Part shown: positions 23,525 to 35,423 of the stretch, one piece after another
Layout: each line of letters opens with the position of its first letter
How positions within the stretch are numbered: position 1 is the first letter of the stretch
NCBI GenBank assembly: GCA_965153455.1
Contig: OZ234500.1
Span: forward strand, 11,222,001-11,286,000
DNA: 64,000 nucleotides
DNA from: Sphagnum compactum
Taxonomy: Eukaryota; Bryophyta; Sphagnopsida; Sphagnales
Direction: 5' to 3'
The notes under the pieces: model-generated
Databases searched by the model: none
The model's input: the letters and a program-made list of their open reading frames with translations, nothing else
What the model was told of the DNA's origin: nothing
Translations under genes and position numbers: made by a program

Positions 23525-23640
23525 AATATTAGATTTGGACTGAGAGACCCTGACTTAATCTAAGCATGGGATACTTGTGATGTTTAATCATGGATTATTT
23601 AAATGAATTTTGGGATTTTCCCTTGGTTCACCCAAGGCAT
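23525..23640 (+). repeat. Dispersed repeat shared with 58.0 kb
   Basis: TAGATTTGGACT..GGACCCTGA-type sequence, a spacer, then TTTAAATG..TTTTGGG.TTT matches 58014-58125 in the same order and orientation. Probably an interspersed repeat fragment. Confidence 0.6.
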
Positions 23641-24379
23641 ATATTACAAGGGTAAAGCGCCGTCCACATAAGCAAGAAAGTTCTACCAGTCCTTTATCTT
23701 ACAGCTGGAAAGAACAAGATCTATATGTTTGAAAAGTTACGCCCCAGATGAGAAAAGGCGGCGCAATTTTGGCATTCCCTGAGCTTTTATAGCATACAAA
23801 AGCCCTTTCAAACTAGGTATTTGGCACATACGCTGGGCAAGTGAAGAAATGGACAAAACCAACCACCATAGTAGATTCATGTGAAACACATAAATAAAGC
23901 TACTAGTTTCAGCCTCTCCTCTTGTGCAGTCAAACAATTCATTCAAGTAGGTTTCATTGCTTTCAAACAATTTGCCCCTGAAACACATGTAGGCGAGTAG
24001 GTGAATCATGCATGATGCGTCTGTCCATTGGTTTGTTTATCTGTTTCTTGGGTCTATTTCTTGGGTTTAGTTGGAGATTTGACCACAGGATTTTAGGTCA
24101 GACAGAAGAGCTGAAAAAGGTATTTCTAGTTTGACAATCAAGGTTGATTCTATTTGGAATGCCTGTTTCTATTTTGTTGGGATTGATCTGGCCACAAGAA
24201 GATCAAGAAGATGGACCACTTTTTTATCCCTTAAAGGGCCTACCAAGCCAAATCTGGTTTGAAACGAGCAGCTCATCATGTAATGGCTCAGTCCAATGTT
24301 ATGTGACCATGATCAATATATTATTCCAAAGGCCAACTCCTTAGGAAGGAAAATAAAGAATCTTTAGGAGTTTTTTTTT

Positions 24380-24790
24380 TAAAAAATTGAATATTCAAAA
24401 TTAATTAATTGTTTGGAAGGGTTAAATTTGATTTTGAGAACTAAAATGTCTGAATTCAAATGTGTGAATACTTAAAGTTGAAAACTAAAAATTGAAAATT
24501 GAAATCTCTATCTGAAGCATTTGGAATATGAAAATTTGAAAACTGAAATGTCTAAATTTGGATGTGGGAATACTAAAAGTTGAAAACTAAAAATTGAAAA
24601 TTGAAATCTCTTTGTGAAATGTCTGGAAAGAATTTGAAAATTTGAAAACTGAAATGTTTGAATATTGAAAACTAAAAACTGAAATGTCTAAAGACTAAAA
24701 ATTGAAAACTGAAATGTTTGAATACTGAAAACTGAAAACTAAAATGTCTTAATATTCAAAATTGAAAATTGCAATGTCTAATTCAAACAT
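24380..24790 (+). repeat. AAATTGAAAACTGAAATGTC tandem repeat
   Basis: A simple A-rich minisatellite. A 17-20-bp word (TTGAAAACTGAAATGTCTAA) is repeated many times within a longer unit of about 120 bp in its first half. The A-tracts recur about every 8-10 bp, which may give curved DNA. Confidence 0.8.
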
Positions 24791-27526
24791 GTTGCTCATA
24801 TTAAAATGCTCAAATTATGAAGCAAATGGCATGTCAGCAAAAAACAAGCACCATCCCCAGAAATTTTTTATTTAAGTGCAACTGAGAAAATAGATATGTT
24901 TTCTTGGGATCAGTGTGTTTGCTAAATACCATCCAATTATAGCAACCTAAAGTACACAGATGCTACTGCATCTGGATGTGCATCATTTTGCACCATATAT
25001 GACAAGATGCTACTCCCACTTCATGGGCTTAGCTGTAGCGGGTGCCTCTGATTTAAACTTTGGGAAGATAGTTAAAAGCAGCACATGTACTTGTACACCA
25101 AGTGTTGATTAGCACATACCATTGTTATGATTTGCAACAACTTTGTCTTCTGGAAATCAAAAAGGCTACACAAAAATCCCAACACAAGTATACCCTGAAC
25201 AACCATAAGCATAATTGTAGAACTACTTACTAATGGTTTTTTGACTTTCATGTTAGGATTGGAAAGTATAATGAAGAAATATAATCAATACTAGAATTCC
25301 TTCCTCTTCTTCAATTACATGTTGTGTACATGTCACAACAAAAGATAAAATTTCAAGACAATAACAAACTATGGGACAAGAAATGGATGCAACGTAATAG
25401 ATGGAGAGAAAGATGTCACCATAATGGGACATTGAAGACAATAAAGAGGACTAGATACATGTCAAATGTCCATGGAACTGGAATGGGTCTAAAGAAGAAG
25501 CCCACTAGGGAACAGGCCACCATGGTGTTGTAAATGACCAAATCTCCAAACAAGTAGAGTTGTGAATGCACCAAAACACCCAATGCCCATCGCCAATACT
25601 GACATCAAGCAGATTAACCTCTCTGAAATAGATGGAAAGCACTAGTACCCATATGTCAAAAGGACACTAAGACTCATTTGCATTCACAATCAAGATTATA
25701 TCTTCAAAGCCCTTACGTTTGCTAGGATCCATGAACTCTACACAAAAATTCATGTAGTTCAAAATCAGTCTCACGCACAAAAATTGAATCCTGTTCCACA
25801 GCAATTGTTTAAATCATGTATTGGAATGATACTTACAATCAAGGTTGTATAGAAAAATATGATTCCCCATTAGTTAAAGAAGAAACCATGTAGCCAAAAA
25901 ACTTTGTCTTAACAACAGTGACAGTGGACCAAAGCATGCATCTTCCATTTAATGACAACTAAAAATGACAGTAACATTGAATATGTTTACAAAAGATTTA
26001 ATTGACCTCGTAGCTCATAATGACTAATTAAAGAAACTTTTAGGCTAAAGAGCATATTGCCATTTCACGCAACTATGTCCGTTTTACAATCTGGAACAAC
26101 TCCCTATCACTTTGTTATTGAAGAACATGTGACTCCTCATTTGGAGTTCCATCCTCTTATAGCATTTCTAAGGCTTCAATGGCTAGTAGGGTGTGTTCTT
26201 CAATGCCATTCTTTTCTCATCAGACAGGTTGCACCATGAACAATTGGTAAATAAAGTTGTTAAGAAACAATGCACGAAACAATCTTTAGATTCTATGCAA
26301 ATTGTTGTTGCAAAACTGCATGCAACATTTCGAAGTGATCAATCCAGTAGAAACATGACATTTCTAAGCAGCACATTCACATTAATAAGGACTAACCTTA
26401 TTTTCAAGCCAGATCAAGGCATTTACAATGGCCATTGTCTCCAGCATGAATGTCACTGTTACAAAGTTGCACAAAAAAGTTGGATTCACTGTTACCAATT
26501 ACAGCAAACATAAAGTAATTCCCACTAATCTCATCCTGTGACTCTTGGCATGGACCCATCATTCTAGTCAACATCCAGTACAAGTCACAACCATGAAAAA
26601 TGCCACACTTTGACAACATTATACAAAGAAATAGAGAAAAAATGTTATAGCCATGTCAAGAAAGTGATCACAAACATAGTACACAAAGCACATAACATGC
26701 TACCAAAATTTTGGCATAAAATGCAAAGGTTTTTAATTGATATTTTGCAAATGTACATTATAGTCAATGCAAAACTAGTTGATCTATACTTATAAAAAGA
26801 AACTGACACTAGGAAGATCCATGCCTTGGCAATGTATTGAGGAGAATCCAACATTATACAGAGAATACTCATCCCCGCCTGGCATGGATCTTGAGTTATA
26901 TCTTGGCTATATCCTGTTTTGTTGGGTGAGCTTTGTTGGACGAGCATTATATAGAAGATAATAATGGTGGAGTAGGAAAAGTAGCAGAAACATTTTTGGA
27001 TGATGAATCTAGCCAAAACTATTATTCTAATAGTAGAGAGCTTGGTTGATAAAGAAAATCCTTTTAGCTTCTATGATGGTTATCAAAACCTACAACGTTC
27101 AACCACCTGAAAACATAATGTACTTAAGGTTACATCCAACCAAAGACGGAAAATTGCATCCATGTGAAAATTTTCATTCTCTGAACATTTGCATCTCCAC
27201 ATTGGCTAATGAGTGAGCCAAAATTTTATCCCCAAGTCCAAATCTTGCATAGATGCATAGTCTCCTCCCTATGGGCAAAGCCAACAAACAACACAAGTCA
27301 CTTACTAGAATGTTGTTTCTTAGTGTGACGAAAAGAGGTTCCAAATGTTGAAATTGTATCCAAAAATGTTAGGGTTTGTGATCTTCAAATTCTTGTGAAA
27401 AACAAAAGACATGCAACATATAAATACTAGTTCAATAAGGCAACTTTTAAAAACAATTCAAGACACTAATTTGAACAATCTCATTCTTACAAAATTTTCA
27501 CCTAGACACAAGTCTATGAGTCTATT
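24791..27526. other. Spacer without recognised genes
   Basis: AT-rich. Frames at 25324-25533, 26193-26513 and 26645-27016 (minus) show no motif I know and are within chance length for this composition. Confidence 0.45.
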
Positions 27527-27678
27527 CCTAGTGATGACATTCTTCATTTTGCACATTAAAATTCTTTAAAATTCTTCATTTAGCACCTTGTCAAAACATT
27601 CTTCGGCGCGAATTTTAACGAATTTTCGTGCTTTTTTGGGCTTCCATAACATTCCCGCACCAAGAATGTCATAACTAT
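27527..27678 (+). mobile_element. 152-bp MITE, copy 1 (9-bp target duplication)
   Basis: The element starts CCTAGTGATGACATTCTT and ends AAGAATGTCATAACTAT, giving inverted ends with about 15 of 16 matching bases. It is flanked by a perfect 9-bp direct repeat GAGTCTATT (27518-27526 and 27679-27687). A nearly identical copy is at 51680-51831. A 9-bp duplication is typical of Mutator-like elements, so this is probably a non-autonomous MULE-type MITE. It has no coding capacity. Confidence 0.88.
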
Positions 27679-27687
27679 GAGTCTATT

Positions 27688-29421
27688 ACAACATTTAAAT
27701 GTTAGTTTAAATGTTCAAGCATTTAGAGCAACCTTTTTTTCATTTGAGATAGTTTGCCAAAAAGTGAAATGCAAAATTTTGAAATGAAGTGAATCTCAAG
27801 GTTTTCAATAGCAAAATGTGAGGGAGAAAAACACAAATTACCAATTTTTTACATTTGATATTAAGTGTGTAGCCAAAAGTATTGAAGGCTAACTAAAGAT
27901 TTGGCTAAATCTTCCAGAGGATGATTGCCATTTTTTAACATCTTATGAATGATTACCATTTCGGTTGTTTTTTAAAATCTTCAAAAAATTAACTCAATCA
28001 TTGATAAAGCTTTTAATGGACCCAATGTTTTAGGGTTGCCAAGAGGGACATGATTACATTTTGGGGAACTCCTTCCAAAAGGTTTCAAAAACTTTGCACT
28101 TTTATTTTTCCAAACCTAATACACCTTTTTCACGTAGATGATTAGAATTACCCATCATTACAAGAATTCATGAATTTTCAAGATGCTTAACTTGACTACC
28201 TTATTTGTTTTGACTAAAATTTTTGTTAATTTAACTATAAGGGTGAAAGCACACTACAGGGGGGCCATTTTGGGTACTTTCAACATGTATGTAAAGTATA
28301 TTTTACAAAATGTATTGTATTTAATCTTGGGTTTCACTTTTGGTGTTTAGGCTTGATATTTTGATTTTCACAAAGTTAATGATATCTACTATTATTTGAA
28401 ATAAATAAATAAATTGTAAAAGCTTAAATTCAAGGAATAATGATAATATTTATGGTATATACATTATAATAGAGCCTATTTTTATTTTTGGATTGCACTA
28501 GGTTCGGGTTTTAATTAATCAACCAAAAATTGTATAAAATGAAAATTTAAAAAATTACCCACCTCACATATCTTGTCATCTTCCATTTGAAAGTGATAAT
28601 TCGTCAAAATGTTAATTTATTATATACTTATGGTCATAACCCCCAAAAACACCCATTTGTGATATGATAATTATCAAACTCTTCAAATGGCTCACCAACT
28701 TATTCCAATCATATGGAATCACAATGTTTAATAGATACTACAAATTTCATAGAGACTAAAACTCATTTTAATTATTTTTTTGTATATTTGCATTTTTTAG
28801 TATATAATGATGTACATTTTTTGCCACAAATATACTTTGGAACCTCATAATATAAGTTGGAAAAAAGAATTTTCTTTGCGATTAAAGTCTTTATGTTATA
28901 ATCTACCATATTATGCAAAAATTTTGGAAAAATATGCTAAGATTATGTTGAACATTTAACCTTGAGTAGGAAAAAATTTGCATATTATGAAATATGAAAT
29001 TCACCTTATGGAGCTAACAACCAAAGTAAAGCTCAAATGCACGAAAAAACAATGATTATCAATTTATTGGTTTCATACAAATACAAGTATCAAAAACTTT
29101 GTTGCCATCCACATAAGAATTTGGAGTATGAGTTATTAAAACTAAAATTCAACTCTACAAGCAACCCAAAATCAAAGAAATGTCTAACTTTTTAGACCAA
29201 GAGTCAAATATGCAAATGCATCCTTTGCCTCTATAAATAGAGAACCCAATCAACAACATGATTTTCTACTTATTAGAACTACAAAATGCCTTCACGTAAT
29301 CTATAAACAAAAACTAAAATCCACTGCAAACAAAAATGAATAATTGAAAATTCCCCGAACTACAAACCTCAGACAAAATAAATAATTAAACCAATGTGAA
29401 ATGAAAGACATTGAAAACATA
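27688..29421. other. AT-rich spacer with an isolated TATA motif
   Basis: No gene recognised. A textbook CTATAAATAG motif lies at 29231-29240 on the plus strand, but no reading frame or LTR structure was found next to it. Confidence 0.4.
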
Positions 29422-30200
29422 TTAATTGAAACAAAGAAAGGAAAGTTTATTTAGGACATCACTTAAAGGAAGTTGTGTTATATCTTTGAATCCTTGTTCA
29501 AATTGCTTGAACCAAGCATAAGATAAGTATTGAGAATTGAACAGTGGCTTCGAAAACTGCATGATAACTTCAAAATGGGCATCAATTGTCTTTGCAAAGG
29601 GCAAACCTTTTAATGTCGACCACAACCGAAATGGAAGGTCTAACCATTCCACCTTGTTTTTGGATAACTCATGTCCTCTGAATGGCTCAAGGAAGAGTCC
29701 ACTCCAATTTGGATTTCAAAGGCCCTTGTTAGGCTCATCATCAATGAACAATGTTTGATCCTTGTCCCCATAAAGCAAACCTTTACATGCATAGTGAACT
29801 CGATTCAAGTCCTTTAGATAATATTAAACTGAACATGTGAGTTGACCCATTGTTACAATGCATTGCTCACATCCCTAAATAAACACAAATTGATTGATGA
29901 GAGTTTTGGGCATCAACAAAAGTAAAAATGTCCTTCTAACAACATACATGACCAAATAGTAATGCAAAAACATTCTAATGCTCGAGAAAGGAAATGCTCT
30001 ACTCCAACCCAAATTTCTAACTTGAAAACGTTTAAATTTTGAATCTTAGGCTTTCGTTGATTCCCTTGAAGAAAGGCGCATTCTGGAAAGTAACAAAGGA
30101 CACCATTAACGCTAAGAATGAATAGCTTTGTAGTTGATTTAGATCGAGGTCGAAAAGTCCAAATCCGCCTCTTTAGATTAAAAATAGCAACATCATGCAC
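29422..30200 (-). pseudogene. FCP1/NLI-interacting-factor-like HAD domain pseudogene, copy A
   Basis: From 30200 downward the minus strand encodes KLFILSVNGVLCYFPE, FLSRALECFCITIWSCM, then (other frames) NQFVFI, YYLKDLNRVHYACKG, LLYGDKDQTLFIDDEPNKG, GLFLEPFRGHELSKNK and WLDLPFRLWSTLKGL. Order and spacing match the FCP1 homology fold of HAD phosphatases: motif I, the IWSC segment, and the IDDEP motif. The motif I nucleophile position (usually D-x-[DN]-G) reads S-V-N-G, so the Asp is lost. There are also stops and frame shifts. The original protein would be a protein-Ser/Thr-phosphatase-like HAD enzyme. A second, separate domain of the same family lies just upstream on the same strand. Confidence 0.65.
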
Positions 30201-30687
30201 CTACCAAAAAGAAAACAATTTAGAGCAGAGAAAATAGAAGAATGAATAGAAGCCTCCATCATTGTCATAGGATATGTTAGTCCAACTAAGATTTTACAAG
30301 AATTAAATTGTTATCCAAAATATGGAAGGATAATTTTTAACATTGATCTTGAACATCCATAAAGAACTAAAGGAATTCGGCAATAACATGGACTAGAAAC
30401 ACACAAAATACCATCTAGTGGGCACTAGGTAGATTTAAGTCTAGAAAGTCAAAAGCATGAAGGAGAACACTAGAGATAGCCACCAAATGGTCACAAGGAG
30501 GAAAACAGGACGAAAGTTAATGCAAAGTTCAATCCGGGGGCCATTAAGGCAAAGACCAATGATTTAAAGACAAAGGCTAAAAACAACATTCAAGTAATAG
30601 AATTAAAGATTTAATAGATTTGTTCAAAAGCAAATATTTCAAATATTCAAACAAGCAAATGAGGATGAGCAATTAATAAGGTATTTT

Positions 30688-31345
30688 TTATTTCAATTTC
30701 AATTTTGCACTACTACAAAATGAGGGTTGGCAAACACGACTACATTTCACAAATAACATTTTAAATTGTCTTGGATCATTTCGATTAATACATCTAATCC
30801 TACCAAAAGGATTATCTTTTACAGATGTGGGAACACTGTATCCAAAGGAATGAAGATTTTCCAAATAAAGGAAAATAGACCCCAACAAATAATGGTCGTC
30901 CCCATGAAGGTCATCAAAAGACTCCAGAAAAATGGCACTATACGAATCATTAAACATGTTTTTGTATAGCATATCATTTACGAGCAACATGTTGCCAACA
31001 TGAGTGTAAGGATATGTAGAAAAAAAACGTTAAGGTTCTTATGAAAAATTGGCTTGTCAGGTTTATCTGGTAGGAAATGCAAATTTTGCATGCAAAACAC
31101 CTAATCAAGCACTTTAGAATAGAGATTTAATGTGTTTCGCACTAGATTTGATCCAAATAATTATAGATATTGTGACGTTAGGTTGCGGACCAAATATATA
31201 CATGGAAGTGCACAACACATTTTTCTAGAAATTCCTTCAATCCAAGCCTGAAAATGAGGGTGCAAGATGGAGCTTTGCGATATCCGCCCTTATCAAATGT
31301 GTGGTGACTAGAACTTTGTTCAAATCAAAAATGACTCTAACTCAC
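30688..31345 (-). pseudogene. FCP1-like HAD domain pseudogene, copy B
   Basis: Across frames the minus strand reads VIFDLNKVLVTTH (motif I-like, Asp kept), LGLKEFLEKCVVHFHVYIW, FLPDKPDKP, HVGNMLLVNDMLYKNMFN, YSAIFLESFDDL, YLLGSIFLYLENLHSFGY and VPTSVKDNPFGRIRCIN. The order fits an FCP1-type HAD domain: motif I, IWSA-type segment, then the LLVDD motif that binds the metal, here changed to LLVND. A 100-codon open stretch covers its C-terminal part (30688-30990); the rest is broken by stops and at least one single-base shift near 31300. Homologous to, but clearly diverged from, copy A. Confidence 0.68.
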
Positions 31346-32544
31346 CTCCAAAGGCAAACAAGGAAGTGACGAGTTCATTCCTGAAATCAATGACATCTCA
31401 TCCAACCCTAGTTTAATGAAGGTGCGTGAATTTGGCGACTCCACTTCTTCTTCCTCTTCAGGAAACGATGCATCGATAATTAGAAAAAAAAGGAGTTGGG
31501 AAGTCAAAACATTGAAGCACCATATAAATCAATGAAATGGGAAAATCCAAAAAAAAATTGAAAGGAAAAAAAAAAGAAAATTTTTGGATTACTAACTACA
31601 AATGTCAATCAATTTCTATACAAAGTGGCACTACATGCCATGGTGCATTTTCGAACAACGTCCAAAATTTGTCATCATCTTCTTTGAGACTTTTGATGGC
31701 ACCAAAAGGATAGAACTCCATAAAGGTGGGAATACAAAGCCAAAAGTACTAATGAAGAAACTTTAAGTACGGGACAAGAGTCCTCAAGAAATAATTATCC
31801 TCCTTGGGCATATTCACAATCAGGGTACCCAAAAGGACGATCTAATGGAAAAAAGACTACAAAGGATTATTTTGGATTTTTATTACATTCACTATTTCAT
31901 GATTATAGTGGATTGGTATATGACTATAGCTAGGATGATGTCATGTTAATTTAATTAAAAAATCCAAGAATAGATTAGATATAATATTGATGTCCTTTTG
32001 AGTCCTTTTAAACAATTTGAGTCCTTGTCTTAATTGTAATTTTCATCTTAAAGGAATCAAAAGGAATGTATTAAATAATGCAATTGACTTCAATTTTCTT
32101 TCATGGGTAAGTAATGCATACATTTATGTTTGGCAATGTTCATATAATGCATCTACTTAAATAATGTAGGATATAAGAATTTTGAAGGCTATGGAATCCA
32201 TTCCAAAAGGGCTACAAGCAAAATGAATTATTTTTTTCAATTGGTCGATTTTTTCTATTCACTAGGCTTAGAATTTTGTGGCCCCAAGTGCCAATAAAAT
32301 GCGCAAGAAAATGCAAGGAAACATGTTAAGTTTTATATAAAAACTTATGTATTCATTTTCTGCATTTCTGGTTTTTTAACAAAATATTTATGCATAATTA
32401 CATACACATGTGAAAACCCACCACCACCATGAAAATTATCATAATTTGAATTATCCAATATCTCTCACTTAAATTTATTCCATTTAGATTTTGTATTTGC
32501 AAGATAGCAAAACAAATTCCTTGAATCCTGTGGTGAAAAAAGTG

Positions 32545-32760
32545 GTACCCTGATTGTGAATATGCCCCTTTAGCATGTCCTCATAGTACTCAACAAAGAG
32601 GCATTAAAGGGTGAATTTTGGTAGCTTTTGTAATGCGTATTGTCTACCAACAATGTATTTCCAAGGTGAGTAGTAAGATACCTAGGGAAAAAATCAAAAA
32701 GGTTCTTATGATAAATGTTTTTATCAAAAGTGGGATAATCAAAGCATTAATTGTTCCTTT
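32545..32760 (-). pseudogene. FCP1-like fragment, copy C
   Basis: On the minus strand HKNLFDFFPRYLTTHLGN continues into TLLVDNTHYKSYQN, which parallels HVGNMLLVNDMLYKNMFN of copy B. Only the segment around the metal-binding motif is recognisable, with one of the paired Asp changed to Asn. Stops and shifts flank it. The phrase GGGCATATTCACAATCAGGG occurs in opposite orientation at about 31806, suggesting local rearrangement. Confidence 0.5.
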
Positions 32761-33063
32761 TGAAAGGAAACTACATAATGTGCTTGTTAATCTCGCACAA
32801 AAATTGACCAATAATCCTTTGTGAATTGATTTAAATACTCGTCTTTTCTCCTATTTTCCTTAGGTAGGCTTTTATCTATGAAAGTTATAGGGTTAAAGTG
32901 GAGATGTCTACTTTTTTGGTATATTTTATCTTGCTTTGACCCAACAAAGAAATTGAAAAATGAAACAAAACTTGGAAAAAAAATAAACAAGAGGGAATTA
33001 GACACCAAATAATGGACATCAAAAAATATGAAAATAAATATCGGTTGCTACAACATAAACTTA

Positions 33064-33556
33064 ATCTAATGGCCATTAGATACCTTCGCATCCTGCACCA
33101 TTGTATTTTTTGCATCTTTCAACTAGATGCAAATTATTTGGCGTCCACCAGATCAACCTATATGGTGGCCACTAGATCAAAAAATATGGAAGCCACTAGA
33201 TATAAACAATTTAACGACCATTAGATACAAAATATCTAGTGACCACCGAATTGACCTATCTAGTGGCCACCAAATCAAAAAACATTGAGGCCATTAAATA
33301 TAGACTATCTAACAACCACCGCATTAACAAATCTTGTGGTCGCCAGATACAAACTATCTAACAGCCATCAGATCGATAAATCTAACGGCCATGAGATTGA
33401 CAAATCTAGTAGCCACTAAATACATGATATTTGTTGACCACTAGATCAAACTATCTAGCGGCCACCAAATATACAACTTCATTGAATACATAGTAGATCG
33501 ATCTATTTGGCAACCACTAGGTTGACCTATCTAGTGGCCACTAGATCAAATCCATC
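33064..33556. repeat. 24-bp palindromic satellite array (TGGCCA core)
   Basis: About 17 recognisable copies of ATCTAGTGGCCACTAGAT with a centre-to-centre spacing of 24-25 bp (a few positions lost, spacing 52 or 72). The unit is self-complementary; the copy at 33064-33081 is a perfect 18-bp palindrome. Consensus of the rest of the unit is about CAAACT. No reading frame is preserved. Confidence 0.9.
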
Positions 33557-34309
33557 CCATAGAAAAAAACTGAGACAAGAATCTTATTCACTTGTATTCA
33601 TCATTTAAAAGGATTCATTGTACAATGCTTGACCAAGAAAGCCCTTAATCATAATCTAATCTAGCTTTAGTTGGGTTCACATCCTCCAGAGGAACTTGTT
33701 TGTTCATCTCCTCACCAATATCGACATCATCAACATCCTCGACATCATCCTCCCTTTCAATAGGGGGAGTCTATGATGGTTTCGTAGAATAGAAATCAAG
33801 GCGTGCTAATACATCATTAGAGCGTTGTTTTTCATTTACCATTCTCCTCTCTCCAGCCGTTCAAGATTGAGAACTCTTCAGGTTCATCAAATTGCCAACA
33901 CTCCTTCTCATGCTCACCTCCTTAATAACAACCTCAATTAGCTTTCTTACCCTTTTTTTTCCTTCTTGCAAGCATAGAGGTATCTTTTTCTTACAGTTCT
34001 ACCTTTGCATCCAACCCTTACTACTTAAGTTCTAGAGGTGGGGGCGGAGCACAAATCAAAAGGGGCATTGGATTTATATTATACAAAACAAATAGATTCA
34101 TCATTCGCCATTGTTATCTCTTCAACCTTGTCAAACAAGTCCATTGGAATGAACTCAACCTTAACCTTCTTTTCCTACATATTGGAACAACACTAGTTCA
34201 AACTTTTAAATGGATTACAAACCTTGAAACATGGATATAGATAAAATTATTTAAAAATGCATGAGAACTTACCAGGCATAGATTTGTTAGGACTCCACCA
34301 CTAAAGATA

Positions 34310-35423
34310 CTAAGACAATCAATCCAATACACAATAGTGGTTGGAAAATGAGTTGGATGGCATCCAAGTTGAATTCCAGCTTATATAACCTTTATTCCTC
34401 TGAAAAGGAACTGTCACATTTGGGGACCCATGCTGGAAGACACTTTGACACCAAAATTTCAACCTGCACAGACTTTCCCTCTTGGAAGGCAAAAGGTATG
34501 TGTAGATCAAAAGTGGCAAGTTCATCCACGAGCCTGATGACCTCACAAGAGGAACTTCCTATTTCGATGCCTGGTAAAATCCATATTCCATAGATATTTC
34601 ATCTTGGAAGTCTTCACCCTATAATGTAACCACCAAATTGTTAAGACTTATGCTCGCAAATACATACATTGCTTTGAAGGTGACTTTCATGGACAACAAG
34701 CTCAAGAGGACACTCTTCCAATTTGTGAGAGAACATATGTCTGGGTTCTTGCTTAAGGAATTCATAGTCAAAAACATAACAAAGGTCCTCTTTGATTTAT
34801 TGTTCATGAAATCAACATTCCTTGAGCAACCATCCATAATGTCCTTAAAGGTTGTCAAGCTCCAATGGAGGATCCACCTTATAATGTGACTCGAGGTGCA
34901 TAAGACCCATTTATGGGTTTTTGTCAACAGACTTTGAAATCTAGTGCGCGAGAACCTCGTTGAATTCATCAAAGGGAGGATGCTTGGATGGATTCATATG
35001 AGTCTTTCCCTTGAAGCATTCATCGATTAGGGTCCTTTCCAGTAGTGCAAACAACACCTTAATGTACTTATGCTGTGATTTGACATTTTTCCACATCTTT
35101 AATGTAATTTCATTTTGTATCACCCTCCTTTTTTTCACATTGTAACAAAACTCTACCATTGTCAACAAATGTGGGTTACCTCCCGTTGTAGGCCGATCTT
35201 GCAACAATGTTTCATGCGCTTTCAAACCATGCATGAGCTTCACCATGTGAGTTTCATTAAGACCCATAAGGCAATTGAAGGTTGACTTCTCGACAAGTTG
35301 TGGTCTTGTAGGTAATTTGCCATACCCATCCAAAATCTTTCCCTGCTCCCACATCAACAATATCTCTTTCCACTCATCATAAAATATGTCCGAAAGTAAC
35401 AATATTGTCATATATTCTTTCAC
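34310..35423 (-). pseudogene. Unrecognised decayed coding region upstream of the HAD-like fragments
   Basis: The minus strand holds a 160-codon open stretch (34941-35423), starting MKEYMTILLLSDIFYDEWKE and containing FNCLMGLNETHMVKLMHGL, followed after a stop by HLESHYKVDPPLELDNL and FDYEFLKQEPRHMFSHKLEE in shifting frames. In this AT-rich setting such a long frame is unusual, and the break pattern resembles the FCP1-like fragments downstream on the same strand. It may be the N-terminal region of the same former gene family. I cannot name a domain, so no function is assigned. Confidence 0.45.

Noticed and set aside
29231-29240. CTATAAATAG as a promoter
   Set aside because: No gene, LTR or transcript-like feature follows it on the plus strand; a single TATA word in AT-rich DNA is weak evidence.
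30709-30725. CACTACTACAAAATG resembles the end of a CACTA (En/Spm) element
   Set aside because: No matching inverted end or 3-bp target duplication was found within the window, so it is left as a chance match.
33064-33556. Evenly spaced repeats could suggest a CRISPR-like array
   Set aside because: The context is plant nuclear DNA, the unit is 24 bp with only about 6 bp between palindromes and no unique spacers; it is a tandem satellite.
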